From Nitrospiraceae bacterium (GTDB lineage: Bacteria; Nitrospirota; Nitrospiria; Nitrospirales; UBA8639), in assembly GCA_020632635.1 (NCBI GenBank), contig JACKFE010000003.1, positions 310,001 through 374,000 on the forward strand: a DNA stretch of 64,000 nucleotides. Direction: 5' to 3'. This document shows positions 1-8,989 of this stretch, in pieces; within the stretch, counting starts at the first letter, position 1; the number at the start of each line of letters is the position of its first letter. The position numbers and the translations under genes are program-made. The notes under the pieces were generated by a model that saw only the letters and a program-made list of their open reading frames with translations, did not search any database and was not told the DNA's origin.

Positions 1-406
1 CCTGTTCTTTATCCAAAAAGACCTGACTCCGAATGGTGTTTTTTTCATTCAACTTGTCGTCTGAGATCTCATCGTTCCCATCAAAGACCACTTCCACGGT
101 AAAGGGTTTTTCGGTGACATGAAATATGACCCCCACACCACCTTCACGTGGCTCTGTCGTCACTTGCACGTCTTCAAAAAATCCAAGGCTGTAGACCTGC
201 TGAATTTCTTTTCGAATCTCTTCCTTTCGCAAGGGGTCTCCAATGTGTATCGTCAATTTCCCCAGGATGGCCTGCGGTTCAATATGGTGAGCCCCTTGTA
301 CTTCTATGGCACGAATCAAGGAAGCCTCTCCCTGGGCCCGTACCACCTCGAAAGGAAGACATGCCATAATCATAATTCCCAAAATGGCCAAGAAAGTGCG
401 CGGCAC
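1..406 (-). CDS. bamA: BamA/Omp85-type outer-membrane assembly protein, N-terminal part (cut by window edge)
   Basis: BamA inserts beta-barrel proteins into the outer membrane; periplasmic POTRA domains precede its barrel. Only the N-terminus is present. The frame gives a hydrophobic signal sequence (AILGIIMIMACLPFEVVRAQ) and then a POTRA-like repeat: IRAIEVQGAHHIEPQAIL, a helix with IRKEIQQVYSLGFFEDVQV, and a strand ending in VTEKPFTVEVVFDGN. The pattern 'Y-x-LGFFEDV' is typical of POTRA1. The start is uncertain: a GTG at 406 gives a good signal peptide but has no clear Shine-Dalgarno, and ATG at 373 would leave a shorter one. It is divergent from lon. A TamA-type or other Omp85 protein cannot be excluded without the barrel. 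Confidence 0.75.
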   Translation of the reverse strand, partial: MPRTFLAILGIMIMACLPFEVVRAQGEASLIRAIEVQGAHHIEPQAILGKLTIHIGDPLRKEEIRKEIQQVYSLGFFEDVQVTTEPREGGVGVIFHVTEKPFTVEVVFDGNDEISDDKLNEKNTIRSQVFLDKEQ

Positions 407-879
407 ACGACATGCGCCAAAAACCTTGTGGAATAGAAGCGGGAAAAGACAAGAAACAGGATTGACGTAATAGCCTAATCCCCTAAACGAACTAACAAGA
501 GACAGAAGGTACAACGGAAATGTTCCAAGAAGAATTCGGAGGCCGGATTTTCAACGAGGCTGAGATGCCGATACATCAATCGCCTCCCCCATTCAAAAAA
601 ATAAGAACTGCAGAGGCAAACTAACATGTCATCCGCTTGCCACACATATTCCTATTCTGAAGGTGTCAAATTATATTCATTGCCCCCTTTCCTGTAAAGC
701 AAAGAATCATCAAGCCAAGTCGTGACGATTTAAGCATGAAGCTTGACAACATTTTTCACCTTCTCCTAGTATCGGCAACAGGCCAGAGGGCACAGAACCC
801 ATCGATGGCCTTCTTGGCAATTTCTTCATTTCCTGTTTCCCAGACCTGCCTGTCCTTGAATGGAGAGTGCGAATAACTC
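407..879. other. Divergent intergenic region between bamA-like gene and lon
   Basis: This 473-bp stretch holds no convincing gene on either strand. It contains the lon promoter candidate (743-772). A minus-strand TTGACA at 669-664, facing the bamA-like gene, has only a poor -10 (TATGTG) at a 15-bp spacing, so it is not called. The lon Shine-Dalgarno (GGAGAG) lies about 10 nt before the lon ATG. Confidence 0.6.
743..772 (+). promoter_or_regulatory. Sigma-70 type promoter candidate for lon
   Basis: A perfect -35 hexamer TTGACA (743-748) is followed after 18 bp by TAGTAT (767-772), 4 of 6 matches to TATAAT. It would give an mRNA leader of about 100 nt before the lon ATG at 880. No heat-shock (sigma-32 or CIRCE) element was seen. 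This is a motif match only; no transcription start is known. Confidence 0.5.
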
Positions 880-3357
880 ATGAATGATGACTTCCAAAAC
901 GAGTCCCCGAATCCGCCGCTGGAAACAATCCCTGAGGAGCTTCCCCTTCTTCCGGTCCGAGATATTGTCGTCTTCCCTTATATGGTTCTGCCGTTATTTG
1001 TCGGCCGTGAACTCTCCATTAAAGCCATTGAAACCGCCCTGGCCTCCGACCGATTGATCTTTCTGGCTACTCAAAAAGATCATGAGACTGAAACGCCAAA
1101 TGCCGATGATCTGCATCGAGTCGGGACCATCGGCATCATAATGCGAATGCTGAAACTTCCTGATGAACGAATTAAAATCCTGGTTCAAGGTCTCACCAAG
1201 GCTCAAATTGAGGCTTTCAGCCAGTCCCAGCCGCACTTTATGGTTCGCCTCAAAAAACTCCCTGAACCCGCAAAAACCGTCCACTCACTAGAGACTGAGG
1301 CTCTCGTTCGCTCCACAAGAGAGGCTCTGGAAAAATTGGTGGGATTGGGCAAAGTCCTTATGCCTGATGTCCTCACGGTAGTGGAAAATCTCGATGAGCC
1401 TGGACGATTAGCCGATATCATTGCATCCAACCTCGGACTTAAAGTCGATCTCACGCAGGAAATCCTAGAACTCGAAAATCCGATTGAGCGCTTGAAACGA
1501 GTCAATGACCTTCTAGCCAAGGAACAAGATCTTCTATCCATGCAGCAAAAGATCCAGGCTGAGGCTAAAGGGGAAATGGACAAAACTCAACGAGAGTACT
1601 TCCTTCGAGAACAATTAAAGGCTATTCAAAAAGAATTAGGCGAATTAGATGATCGAGCGGAAGAGGTTACCGAATTCAAGCGCCGGATTCAGGAAGCCCA
1701 CATGCCGGAGAAGGTCTTGAAAGAAGCTGAAAAACAGCTGAAGCGGCTTGAAAAAATGCACCCTGACACTGCCGAAGCCGGAACGGTCCGCACCTATATG
1801 GAATGGTTAGTCGATTTACCATGGGGGAAAAAGTCTGAAGACCACTTGGATATTCCCCAAGCCTCCCGGGTTCTGAATGAAGACCATTACGACCTTGAGC
1901 GCGTAAAAGAACGAATCTTGGAGTATTTGGCTGTTCGAAAACTGAAGAAGAAAATGAAGGGACCGATTCTCTGCTTTGTCGGACCTCCCGGTGTTGGAAA
2001 AACCTCTCTAGGCAAATCTATTGCTAGAGCTCTCGGTCGGGAATTTGTGCGCATGAGTTTGGGAGGAACCCGTGACGAAGCTGAAATTCGTGGACATCGA
2101 CGCACCTATGTCGGAGCCCTGCCGGGGCGAATCATTCAGGGTCTCAAGCAAGCCGGAACGAATAATCCGGTCTTCATGCTTGACGAAGTCGATAAGGTAG
2201 GCATGGACTTTCGTGGAGATCCCTCTGCCGCCCTCCTCGAAGTCCTGGACCCCGAGCAAAATAATGCCTTTGTGGATCATTATTTGAGTGTGCCTTTCGA
2301 TTTGAGCGATGTCATGTTCATCACCACCGCCAACCTCATGGACCCCATTCTTTCCGCGCTAAGGGATCGAATGGAAATCATCGACATTCCAGGGTATTCG
2401 GAAGAAGAAAAGTTAGGAATTGCCAAACGATATTTAGTCCCACGACAATTGGAAGAACATGGCATCACCGAGGGCCACCTCCATCTTTCTGAAGCCGCCA
2501 TCCGTGACGTTATCGCCCATTACACTAAAGAGGCAGGCGTTCGTAATTTAGAACGTGAATTGGCCCATGTTATGAGAAAGGTGGCTAAGTGTGTGGCCGA
2601 GGGAAAAACCAAACAGTACCGTATCACCTCTCATAATCTGCGCCGATATCTAGGCGTTCCCAAATTTCTACCAGACCAGGAACAGGAAAAAGATGAAGTG
2701 GGCGTGGCTACGGGGCTGGCTTGGACAGAGACCGGCGGTGATGTTCTGTATATTGAGGCTTCGGCCAATAAGGGAAAAGGGAATCTGACCCTGACGGGGC
2801 ACTTGGGGGAGGTCATGAAGGAATCCGCACAGGCAGCCCTCAGTTTTATTCGAGCCCACGCAAAAACCCTTGGCATTGACTCCGAGCAATTTGCCAAAAA
2901 AGATATCCATATCCATGTCCCAGCTGGCGCCATCCCCAAAGATGGGCCGTCTGCCGGCATCACGATGGCCACAGCCCTAGCCTCCTGCCTCGGCGGGTAT
3001 CCTGTTAAAAAAGATCTGGCCATGACAGGAGAAATTACGTTACGAGGACGGGTCTTACCAATCGGAGGATTAAAAGAAAAAATTCTAGCTGCCAAACGTG
3101 CAAATCTCACAGGCATTATTCTCCCTAAACGCAACAAAAAAGATCTAGATGATATTCCCAGACACCTCTTAAAAGGGCTCCAATTTGTGTTTGTCGACCA
3201 TATGCCCGATGTGTTAAAAGCCGCCTTATGTGGAAAACAGCAAGCCAGACTGAAAACTACCTCCATTCGCACCAGTTCTGCTGGAAATCGTCGTAAAAAA
3301 ATTGCTTCCCCTTCTACCCGTCCTTCGACAAAACACAATACTGCAGGCACCCGCTAA
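880..3357 (+). CDS. lon: ATP-dependent Lon protease (LonA type)
   Basis: Lon is a cytoplasmic AAA+ serine protease that unfolds and degrades damaged and regulatory proteins. Its 825 residues cover the whole LonA plan: an N-terminal substrate-binding domain starting at LPLLPVRDIVVFPYMVLPLF, a coiled-coil region (about 200-320), and an AAA+ module with Walker A GPPGVGKTS (from about residue 368) and Walker B VFMLDEVDK. The C-terminal S16 protease domain has the catalytic Ser691 in KDGPSAG and Lys734 in GGLKEK, 43 residues apart as in the family. The last 40 residues form an unusual basic Ser/Thr/Arg tail. It is the first gene of a four-gene plus-strand run, 9 bp before thiL. Confidence 0.97.
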   Translation: MNDDFQNESPNPPLETIPEELPLLPVRDIVVFPYMVLPLFVGRELSIKAIETALASDRLIFLATQKDHETETPNADDLHRVGTIGIIMRMLKLPDERIKILVQGLTKAQIEAFSQSQPHFMVRLKKLPEPAKTVHSLETEALVRSTREALEKLVGLGKVLMPDVLTVVENLDEPGRLADIIASNLGLKVDLTQEILELENPIERLKRVNDLLAKEQDLLSMQQKIQAEAKGEMDKTQREYFLREQLKAIQKELGELDDRAEEVTEFKRRIQEAHMPEKVLKEAEKQLKRLEKMHPDTAEAGTVRTYMEWLVDLPWGKKSEDHLDIPQASRVLNEDHYDLERVKERILEYLAVRKLKKKMKGPILCFVGPPGVGKTSLGKSIARALGREFVRMSLGGTRDEAEIRGHRRTYVGALPGRIIQGLKQAGTNNPVFMLDEVDKVGMDFRGDPSAALLEVLDPEQNNAFVDHYLSVPFDLSDVMFITTANLMDPILSALRDRMEIIDIPGYSEEEKLGIAKRYLVPRQLEEHGITEGHLHLSEAAIRDVIAHYTKEAGVRNLERELAHVMRKVAKCVAEGKTKQYRITSHNLRRYLGVPKFLPDQEQEKDEVGVATGLAWTETGGDVLYIEASANKGKGNLTLTGHLGEVMKESAQAALSFIRAHAKTLGIDSEQFAKKDIHIHVPAGAIPKDGPSAGITMATALASCLGGYPVKKDLAMTGEITLRGRVLPIGGLKEKILAAKRANLTGIILPKRNKKDLDDIPRHLLKGLQFVFVDHMPDVLKAALCGKQQARLKTTSIRTSSAGNRRKKIASPSTRPSTKHNTAGTR

Positions 3358-3366
3358 TCTTCTCTC

Positions 3367-4413
3367 ATGCCTCCTCCTCGACGCCAGGCTGCACTATCGC
3401 ACATTGGTGAGTTTCAATTAATTCAATCCATCACTTCATCCCAATCTCACCCCTCTCCTGAGATCATCCTAGGCATCGGTGATGACGCAGCCATCCTGGA
3501 CATTCCCAAGGGACGACACTTGGTGATTTCCACGGACATGCTTGTTGAGCAGATTCACTTTAACCGACGACATGCTTCATTTTTTGAAATTGGATACAAA
3601 GCCGCAGTGGCCAATTTAAGTGATATGGCCGCCATGGGGGCTCACCCTACCGCCTTACTGGTAAGTGTGGCGCTTCCGGCGGCTTTGACCTTCCAAAATT
3701 GGAAAGACCTGTACCGAGGCTTATCCGCACCATGCCGCACTCATCAGGTTCGGATTATCGGCGGAGATACCTCCTCAAGCCCTTCACACATGTTTTTATC
3801 TCTCACCATAGTGGGCACAGTGAAGAAGGGGTGTGCCCTACGACGAAGTGGGGCAAAAAAAGGACATTCAGTCTATGTCAGTGGAACACTCGGCGACTCG
3901 TCCGCAGGGTTGGATTATTTGCAAACCCAAACAAGCCGTACGAAGGTTCGCGGGATACCGTTAAATGTAGCTCGGCACCTAGTCAGACGACATTTTCGCC
4001 CAACTCCTAAAATCGCGCTGGGAAAACTTCTGGGAAACGCCCATTGGGCATCTGCTGCCATTGATATTTCAGACGGCCTATCCAGTGACCTGGGTCATCT
4101 CTGCCAACAAAGTCGGGTGGGAGCCATCATTCAGGCAGACGACCTTCCTCTTTCCACTTCGCTGAAAGATTACGCGGCTTGCAAAAATGGCGACTCGTTG
4201 ACATGGGCTCTTCATGGTGGAGAAGATTATGAACTCCTATTTACAGTGCCTCCTCAATATGGGAAAAAAGTTGAAGAGGCCGCCCAACAACATTCCCTCC
4301 CCATTACTAAAATCGGTGTCATCACTTCATATCAAGCAGGCATCCGGCTCCAAGATGCCGCGGGCAATCTTACAGCCTTACCCCCTGGTGGCTATAACCA
4401 CTTCCCTTCATAA
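3367..4413 (+). CDS. thiL: Thiamine-monophosphate kinase
   Basis: ThiL phosphorylates thiamine monophosphate to thiamine diphosphate, the last step of ThDP biosynthesis in the cytoplasm. The 348-residue length fits the AIRS/PurM-like kinase family. The N-terminal metal/ATP-binding motif GIGDDAAIL is present, with STDMLVEQIHF, the helix AVANLSDMAAMGAHPTALLV, the GGDTS loop, and the later AIDISDGLSSDL and ALHGGEDYELLF motifs. It starts 9 bp after lon and ends 11 bp before the DUF2062 gene, so it probably shares the lon transcript. ThDP made here would also serve the ThDP enzyme at 31001-32839, although that link is only metabolic. Confidence 0.95.
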   Translation: MPPPRRQAALSHIGEFQLIQSITSSQSHPSPEIILGIGDDAAILDIPKGRHLVISTDMLVEQIHFNRRHASFFEIGYKAAVANLSDMAAMGAHPTALLVSVALPAALTFQNWKDLYRGLSAPCRTHQVRIIGGDTSSSPSHMFLSLTIVGTVKKGCALRRSGAKKGHSVYVSGTLGDSSAGLDYLQTQTSRTKVRGIPLNVARHLVRRHFRPTPKIALGKLLGNAHWASAAIDISDGLSSDLGHLCQQSRVGAIIQADDLPLSTSLKDYAACKNGDSLTWALHGGEDYELLFTVPPQYGKKVEEAAQQHSLPITKIGVITSYQAGIRLQDAAGNLTALPPGGYNHFPS

Positions 4414-4424
4414 AGAGAATCTCA

Positions 4425-4880
4425 ATGGGCACTATGGATTCACTCAGACAATACCTGGCTGAAGTCCTTCATTTGAAAGAAACAGCCCATCGCACAGCCT
4501 TAGCCTTTGCAATCGGCGTCTTTATCGGCTTCGCTCCCCATTATCTTTTTCATACTGCCAGCGTAATATTGGTAGCTTGGTTGTTTCGCCTCAATTATTT
4601 GGCCGTTTTTCTAGGATCGCTGGTCAATAACCCATGGACACTTATTCCGATTTTAGCGGCGAGTCTATATGCGGGATTGATATTAACCGGTGAATCACCG
4701 GAGGTGTCCATTGCATGGGATGGATTATCGGCCGGCAATGTCTATGAGATGTTGGCTCCCTATATCATTCCGTTTCTTGTCGGATCCACATTTTTGTCAA
4801 TTCTCGGAAGTTTACTCGCCTATCCCCTGATGCGATTGACGATCATTCGATATCGACACATGAAAGGACCTTCTCCATGA
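4425..4880 (+). CDS. DUF2062 membrane protein
   Basis: A 151-residue inner-membrane protein of the DUF2062 family, whose biochemical role is not established. It has the family's pattern: an amphipathic N-terminus, the segment ALAFAIGVFIGFAPHYLFHT, a second hydrophobic segment with LVAWLFRLNYLAVFLGSLV, the conserved NNPWT motif, and a C-terminal hydrophobic pair around IIPFLVGSTFLSILGSLLAY. It lies between thiL and an HD-domain gene and overlaps the latter by 4 bp (ATGA at 4877-4880), which suggests translational coupling. Confidence 0.85.
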   Translation: MGTMDSLRQYLAEVLHLKETAHRTALAFAIGVFIGFAPHYLFHTASVILVAWLFRLNYLAVFLGSLVNNPWTLIPILAASLYAGLILTGESPEVSIAWDGLSAGNVYEMLAPYIIPFLVGSTFLSILGSLLAYPLMRLTIIRYRHMKGPSP

Positions 4881-6280
4881 AGCCGTCCCCGTCACCTTTT
4901 GAGAATATCGCACTCATGGCTGACCCCATTCATGGCTATGTGTCCTTTACCGTTCAAAGTCCCGCCCAAACAACTTCCGAACAAACCGAGCAAGATCTTA
5001 TTGATTCCCCATGGATTCAGCGCTTGCGATATATCCTGCAACTACAGAGCGCCCGTTGGGTATACCCTGGAGCCGAACACACCAGATTTCAACATTCCAT
5101 TGGCACCATGCACTTGGCAGGACGTTTCATGCTTCGACTCTACCCCTCACTGAAAGAGATCATCCCCGATCTCCCCTCTCTCTATTTCATGGAGGAATTA
5201 GCGCGGTTAACCGCCTTGCTGCACGATATCGGGCATGGCCCTTTTTGCCATTTCTTTGACCATCATCATTTGGATCAATTTGGCATTACGCATGAGCAAA
5301 TCGGTCAACGCATCATTGTGGAAGATTTGAGCTCAATCATTAAAAATATCCGCCGAAGTCCCTCCGGCCCCTTTGCGTCAGGAGAGTCGATGGACCCTTC
5401 ATTTCTGGCTTTTCTCATTCTGAAAAATCCTCAAAAATCCATCAAGGGTTTACCTCGATGGCTCACCTTTCTCCAACCTCTGCTCGGAGGGATTTATACC
5501 CCCGACAATTGCGACTATGTCCTTCGCGATTCTTATATGTGTGGAGTCGCCATCGGCCCCGTGGATATTGAACGACTCCTGCATTACACATTTTTCACTT
5601 CCAATGGTCTCACTATTCATCAAGCAGGTCTCCCAGCATTACAAATGTTTCTCAACGCTCGCCTCTATTTGTATACAAATGTTTATTTTCACCGAACCAC
5701 TCGAGCAATCGACCTCCATCTACAGGATATTTTCCGCCCAACCATGTCTCTTCTATTCTCCCCAAACCCCTTAAACGCCTTATCCCAATATCTTTCCCTG
5801 ACCGACTGGCATGTTCTGGAAACTGTCCGTACCTGGACCCGTTCCCGATCCCAGGTAAAACGCAGCCTGGGGTCTCAATGGCATCAAATTTTAATCAGAC
5901 ATGTACGCTGGAAAACTGCCTATAGCACGTTATTGGAACTCCCCCATGCCGAAACCTCTTTCACGCCAAAGGCCTTCCATACTCTTATGCGTCAGCGGCT
6001 GCCCCGTACAATTCGTCACTTGGACTTTCGAGTTGATTTTGCCCATAAGGACCCCCGCCCTCTCAACTTAATGAATATGGGAGGCTTTCAGATTTACGTC
6101 TATAACGCCAGAAATCATGTTGTGGAAAAAGAAAGCTTGGACCATTATTTAGATTACCTTCCTGCTCGCATGATCACTTTGCGAATATTTTCTGATAATC
6201 ATACACATGACACAGTACTAGGAAAGGCTGCGGAGGAAACCTTGCAAGCCCATTGGCCAAACCTGGCACATTCTCCATAG
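4877..6280 (+). CDS. HD-domain phosphohydrolase (SAMHD1/dGTPase-like)
   Basis: A 467-residue soluble protein with an HD metal-dependent phosphohydrolase domain near its N-terminus. The metal ligands are visible in order: His in HTRFQHSIGTMH, His-Asp in LLHDIGHGPFCH, and the last Asp in YTPDNCDYVLRD. This arrangement is that of the SAMHD1-like/dNTP triphosphohydrolase group, so hydrolysis of nucleoside triphosphates is plausible, but substrate and oligomeric state cannot be read from sequence. Roughly the last 200 residues follow the metal site without a second recognised domain. Its start overlaps the DUF2062 stop by 4 bp. It is the last gene of the lon operon and converges on the minus-strand lipoprotein gene with 45 bp between the stops, where no hairpin terminator is seen. 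Confidence 0.85.
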   Translation: MKPSPSPFENIALMADPIHGYVSFTVQSPAQTTSEQTEQDLIDSPWIQRLRYILQLQSARWVYPGAEHTRFQHSIGTMHLAGRFMLRLYPSLKEIIPDLPSLYFMEELARLTALLHDIGHGPFCHFFDHHHLDQFGITHEQIGQRIIVEDLSSIIKNIRRSPSGPFASGESMDPSFLAFLILKNPQKSIKGLPRWLTFLQPLLGGIYTPDNCDYVLRDSYMCGVAIGPVDIERLLHYTFFTSNGLTIHQAGLPALQMFLNARLYLYTNVYFHRTTRAIDLHLQDIFRPTMSLLFSPNPLNALSQYLSLTDWHVLETVRTWTRSRSQVKRSLGSQWHQILIRHVRWKTAYSTLLELPHAETSFTPKAFHTLMRQRLPRTIRHLDFRVDFAHKDPRPLNLMNMGGFQIYVYNARNHVVEKESLDHYLDYLPARMITLRIFSDNHTHDTVLGKAAEETLQAHWPNLAHSP

Positions 6281-6325
6281 AGACATGCCATCTGGCCTTT
6301 TACGCTGTTAATTTTAGAGATTCCA

Positions 6326-8041
6326 TTATGATGATGAGTATGACTGGAAACCCATTTGCTGTATGGGCTTGTTCAGCATACATTGAACACGGAATTCCGC
6401 CTCTTGCAATATCTCAGAGAGTTCCGAACCAGACTCACACCAGGGACATGCCCCCCTCAATTGATCGACCAAATCTTGAATACCACCGATAAATATCGGA
6501 TCAACCGAATCCATGTGATGCTCAAGATGAGTGATAACGCCTTTCTTAACTTGCAATCGAAGATGTGCCAATTGTTTATTACCAGGCACATACCCATCCA
6601 CAGGCAAGGCTTCCGCCATTGACGGAACCCAATGCTCTTGAATCCATGTCTCCAGTTGACGAATAATGCGTTCTCTTTTTTTATCGTTATCGGGCACCTC
6701 TAGAATCTGAAGGGGAGACACCCATTCAGCTACGACATGTCTCTCTTCGTCATTCAGATCTACAAAAACAGTATCAAACGTCAGTACGGCCTCATTCCTA
6801 TCCAGCCAATTCATTGGAAATTCCGCCAGCCCAGCAAAGAGTGGGGTTGGCCACCACGGCATGGTCATTCGCATCTGATTGGTGAAGATAACCACCCGAT
6901 CCGTCCGCCATTCCCATCGACTGAAAACGGCGACCACAACCCCCTGCTCTGAACGAGCCCGAACATACAATCGACGGGGCCTAGACATCTCTCTGCCCAA
7001 GTATCGAAGGTCGTCAATATCAGGTCCGGAAGGGACCACACCCAGCTCTCCAGACTCAAAAAGTTCTGTCACCAGTTTCTCTGAAAAAATCTGACCGATG
7101 AAATCACGGATTCGATGTTCTTCTGCATACAAAACAACTGGTATGAGTAAGGAAGTCACCGGGAAATTTCCTTCTCCCTTATTAAATTCGGAAGATTGAT
7201 ACGAGTGGCCGAACTCAACTCTCAGCCCCCTTTCAAAAATATTGTGAACGGCCTGAGAGATACGTAAACGTTGATGCACGTAGTTTTGACTCAACTGCTT
7301 CATTTCTTCTGGAAAAATAAGTTGTCTTGGCAAGTCCCCTGAAGAGATATCTTCAACAATCTGAGGAGGGAGTGCCAATGGAGTTGGGGGTATCGAAAAA
7401 GTTCTCTCTCCATTCCACACCGAATGATCCCGTTGTTTTCCCTGTGGCAATCGCTCCACAAGAACACGGACCAAATCCCGCTCGAGACGAGAAATTTCGT
7501 CAATACGGCTTTCACACCGAACAGTATCGAACACTACCCCCGTTTCCACATCGAGAATCTGCAAATCAACAACCACGTGTGCATTCTCCTCAAACAATCC
7601 GCCCTGGAGCATAAAGCGAGCTCCTTGTAAACGGCCTAACTGAACCTGCTTATCGGAATGGCTTGACTGATATTGCAGCCATTGCTCACGCAAGATTGAA
7701 CTCATCGCCTCCCGCGAAATGATGCGCCAATGAGGCCAATGCGACAAGTCACTCATGATCATTTTGGTCAACATCGGTGCGATCCACGCTGACTGTTTTG
7801 TAACACGAATATTTTGAATGGGATATACAACCAGAGAAATGGGAGCCTTATTCTGGTTGATTATTTCCGTAGGCAAAAAAGAAAGGTCAGGTTGTGAATA
7901 CGGGGTGGCTTCTGAACTGACTTGGCAAGCCAAGAGATGCAGGGAAAAGCATAAACATATCCCACATTTCACAACCCATGAAGAAGTTATCAAACACGGA
8001 GAGCAAAATTCGGTTGGAAATATTCTGTCCGGATAGCTCAT
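6326..8041 (-). CDS. Large lipoprotein with a FlgO/CsgG-like domain (putative)
   Basis: A 571-residue predicted lipoprotein. The open frame extends to 8236, but the ATG at 8041 is preferred: AAAGGA lies just upstream, and it places a hydrophobic stretch directly before a lipobox (LLAC, Cys about residue 39). Residues about 65-185 resemble the FlgO/CsgG-type fold of outer-membrane accessory proteins: IAPMLTKMIMSDLSHWPHWR, then a strand with GARFMLQGGLFEENAHVVVD and LQILDVETGVVFDTV. The rest is not recognised; it includes FSRWEWRTDRVVIFTNQ and a long C-terminal part without clear motifs. As the last gene of the motility run it may serve the flagellum or the cell surface. Domain assignment is tentative. 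Confidence 0.55.
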   Translation of the reverse strand: MSYPDRIFPTEFCSPCLITSSWVVKCGICLCFSLHLLACQVSSEATPYSQPDLSFLPTEIINQNKAPISLVVYPIQNIRVTKQSAWIAPMLTKMIMSDLSHWPHWRIISREAMSSILREQWLQYQSSHSDKQVQLGRLQGARFMLQGGLFEENAHVVVDLQILDVETGVVFDTVRCESRIDEISRLERDLVRVLVERLPQGKQRDHSVWNGERTFSIPPTPLALPPQIVEDISSGDLPRQLIFPEEMKQLSQNYVHQRLRISQAVHNIFERGLRVEFGHSYQSSEFNKGEGNFPVTSLLIPVVLYAEEHRIRDFIGQIFSEKLVTELFESGELGVVPSGPDIDDLRYLGREMSRPRRLYVRARSEQGVVVAVFSRWEWRTDRVVIFTNQMRMTMPWWPTPLFAGLAEFPMNWLDRNEAVLTFDTVFVDLNDEERHVVAEWVSPLQILEVPDNDKKRERIIRQLETWIQEHWVPSMAEALPVDGYVPGNKQLAHLRLQVKKGVITHLEHHMDSVDPIFIGGIQDLVDQLRGACPWCESGSELSEILQEAEFRVQCMLNKPIQQMGFQSYSSS

Positions 8042-8093
8042 CTCTTTTCCTTTGTAATAGGCAAAAGAGGCCTCCCATGTAGCACGACAGGAT

Positions 8094-8699
8094 TTAGAGA
8101 ACAGAAGAAGATGAGGAATTTTGCAGACGATGACGTTGAATGGTAGCCTGAGTTCGTAAGATATGCCGAATAATGGCCTCACGGTCATCAGGCGCAATTT
8201 GAACAAATTCAACAGCGATCTGAAATTGTGGGCCATTCTCCGTTTCTACCGGCTCTGTACGAAGAACTTTTCCAATGGCTTGAATGGGGATAAATGGGCG
8301 CAAAACAAGTCGAAGAATCAAATGCGAATCTACGGGAAAATGTTGTTCCGAGGCGAAACCCATACCAGATCCGCTTAAATTAACTTTCCTAAACTCTGGA
8401 AGTGCTTGCTTATATTTTTTTTCTTTCCCTAAAGTGCGTAAAACCGACGTCAACATCCAATCAATCCGGGTCACCATTTGCATCAACAATGGATCTCGAA
8501 TCGTTAGATCATTTTCCTCAACCATGGCATGAACCAAATCAGGAGATACGGCTAGCTCCTCCCATTGCCACTGAGAAAATTCTGCAGCAGCCAGGTCGAC
8601 CGACTCATAGGAAAATGCCAGTGGCACTTCAACCCACAAACATACGGGAACTTCGACACGGCAATTCTGCCGTCGATCCTCGGTTCCGAGACTATTCAT
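8094..8699 (-). CDS. PilZ-domain c-di-GMP receptor with an insertion
   Basis: PilZ domains bind cyclic di-GMP and change motility or surface behaviour. Both ligand motifs are intact in this 201-residue protein: RxxxR as R10-QNC-R14 and [D/N]xSxxG as NLSGSG from residue 107. They are about 90 residues apart, whereas in a plain PilZ domain they lie much closer. The insert contains a helical stretch around MVTRIDWMLTSVLRTL and resembles the helix-inserted, oligomeric PilZ proteins described in Xanthomonas. The barrel continues as HLILRLVLRPFIPIQAIGKV and FQIAVEFVQIAPDDREAIIR, with a C-terminal helix. Its place behind fliT suggests control of flagellar output. A c-di-GMP synthase candidate lies in the same cluster (43495-44469). 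Confidence 0.8.
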   Translation of the reverse strand: MNSLGTEDRRQNCRVEVPVCLWVEVPLAFSYESVDLAAAEFSQWQWEELAVSPDLVHAMVEENDLTIRDPLLMQMVTRIDWMLTSVLRTLGKEKKYKQALPEFRKVNLSGSGMGFASEQHFPVDSHLILRLVLRPFIPIQAIGKVLRTEPVETENGPQFQIAVEFVQIAPDDREAIIRHILRTQATIQRHRLQNSSSSSVL

Positions 8700-8752
8700 A
8701 CTATCCTCATTACTTTATTCAGAATTTACGGATTCCTTATGAATGGTGTGTC

Positions 8753-8989
8753 TCAAGCGGTACCATTCGAATTTTGCTTTTTCATTTCGAGAATAATGTC
8801 CCGTGCGTCTCCGGCCGCCCCATGGATTTTTTCCAATTGCTGTTTCACCTTGTCATCACGACACTGTCTGAGGGCAAGCTCGGCGAACACAACAATGGGT
8901 AATAATTTGTTTGAAAGAGAATGGAGCAGTTGGGCTTGTCCTGGGGAAAAAGGATCCGCCGCTGTAGAACTACCAACGTCATTGGCCAT
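8753..8989 (-). CDS. Orphan histidine-phosphotransfer (DHp-like) domain protein
   Basis: A 78-residue protein that looks like a histidine-kinase dimerisation/phosphoacceptor helix pair without any ATPase domain. The segment LLHSLSNKLLPIVVFAELAL matches the usual 'HD-x-x-N-x-L-x-x-I' HisKA pattern, with His-Ser in place of His-Asp. It is followed by a second helix, KVKQQLEKIHGAAGDARDII. The frame opens at 9106, but ATG 8989 starts the conserved-looking part; the extra upstream residues are Cys- and aromatic-rich and unlikely. If functional it would pass or store phosphoryl groups (Spo0B- or ChpT-like role) or act as a chaperone-like helical partner. The 265-bp gap to fliT upstream shows no clear promoter. 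Confidence 0.5.
   Translation of the reverse strand: MANDVGSSTAADPFSPGQAQLLHSLSNKLLPIVVFAELALRQCRDDKVKQQLEKIHGAAGDARDIILEMKKQNSNGTA

Noticed and set aside
641..669. TTGACA on the minus strand as a bamA promoter
   Set aside because: The best -10 is TATGTG at a 15-bp spacing, too poor to call.
2631..3350. 239-codon minus-strand open frame opposite lon
   Set aside because: It lies fully within the Lon protease domain, has a biased composition typical of an antisense frame and no family motif.
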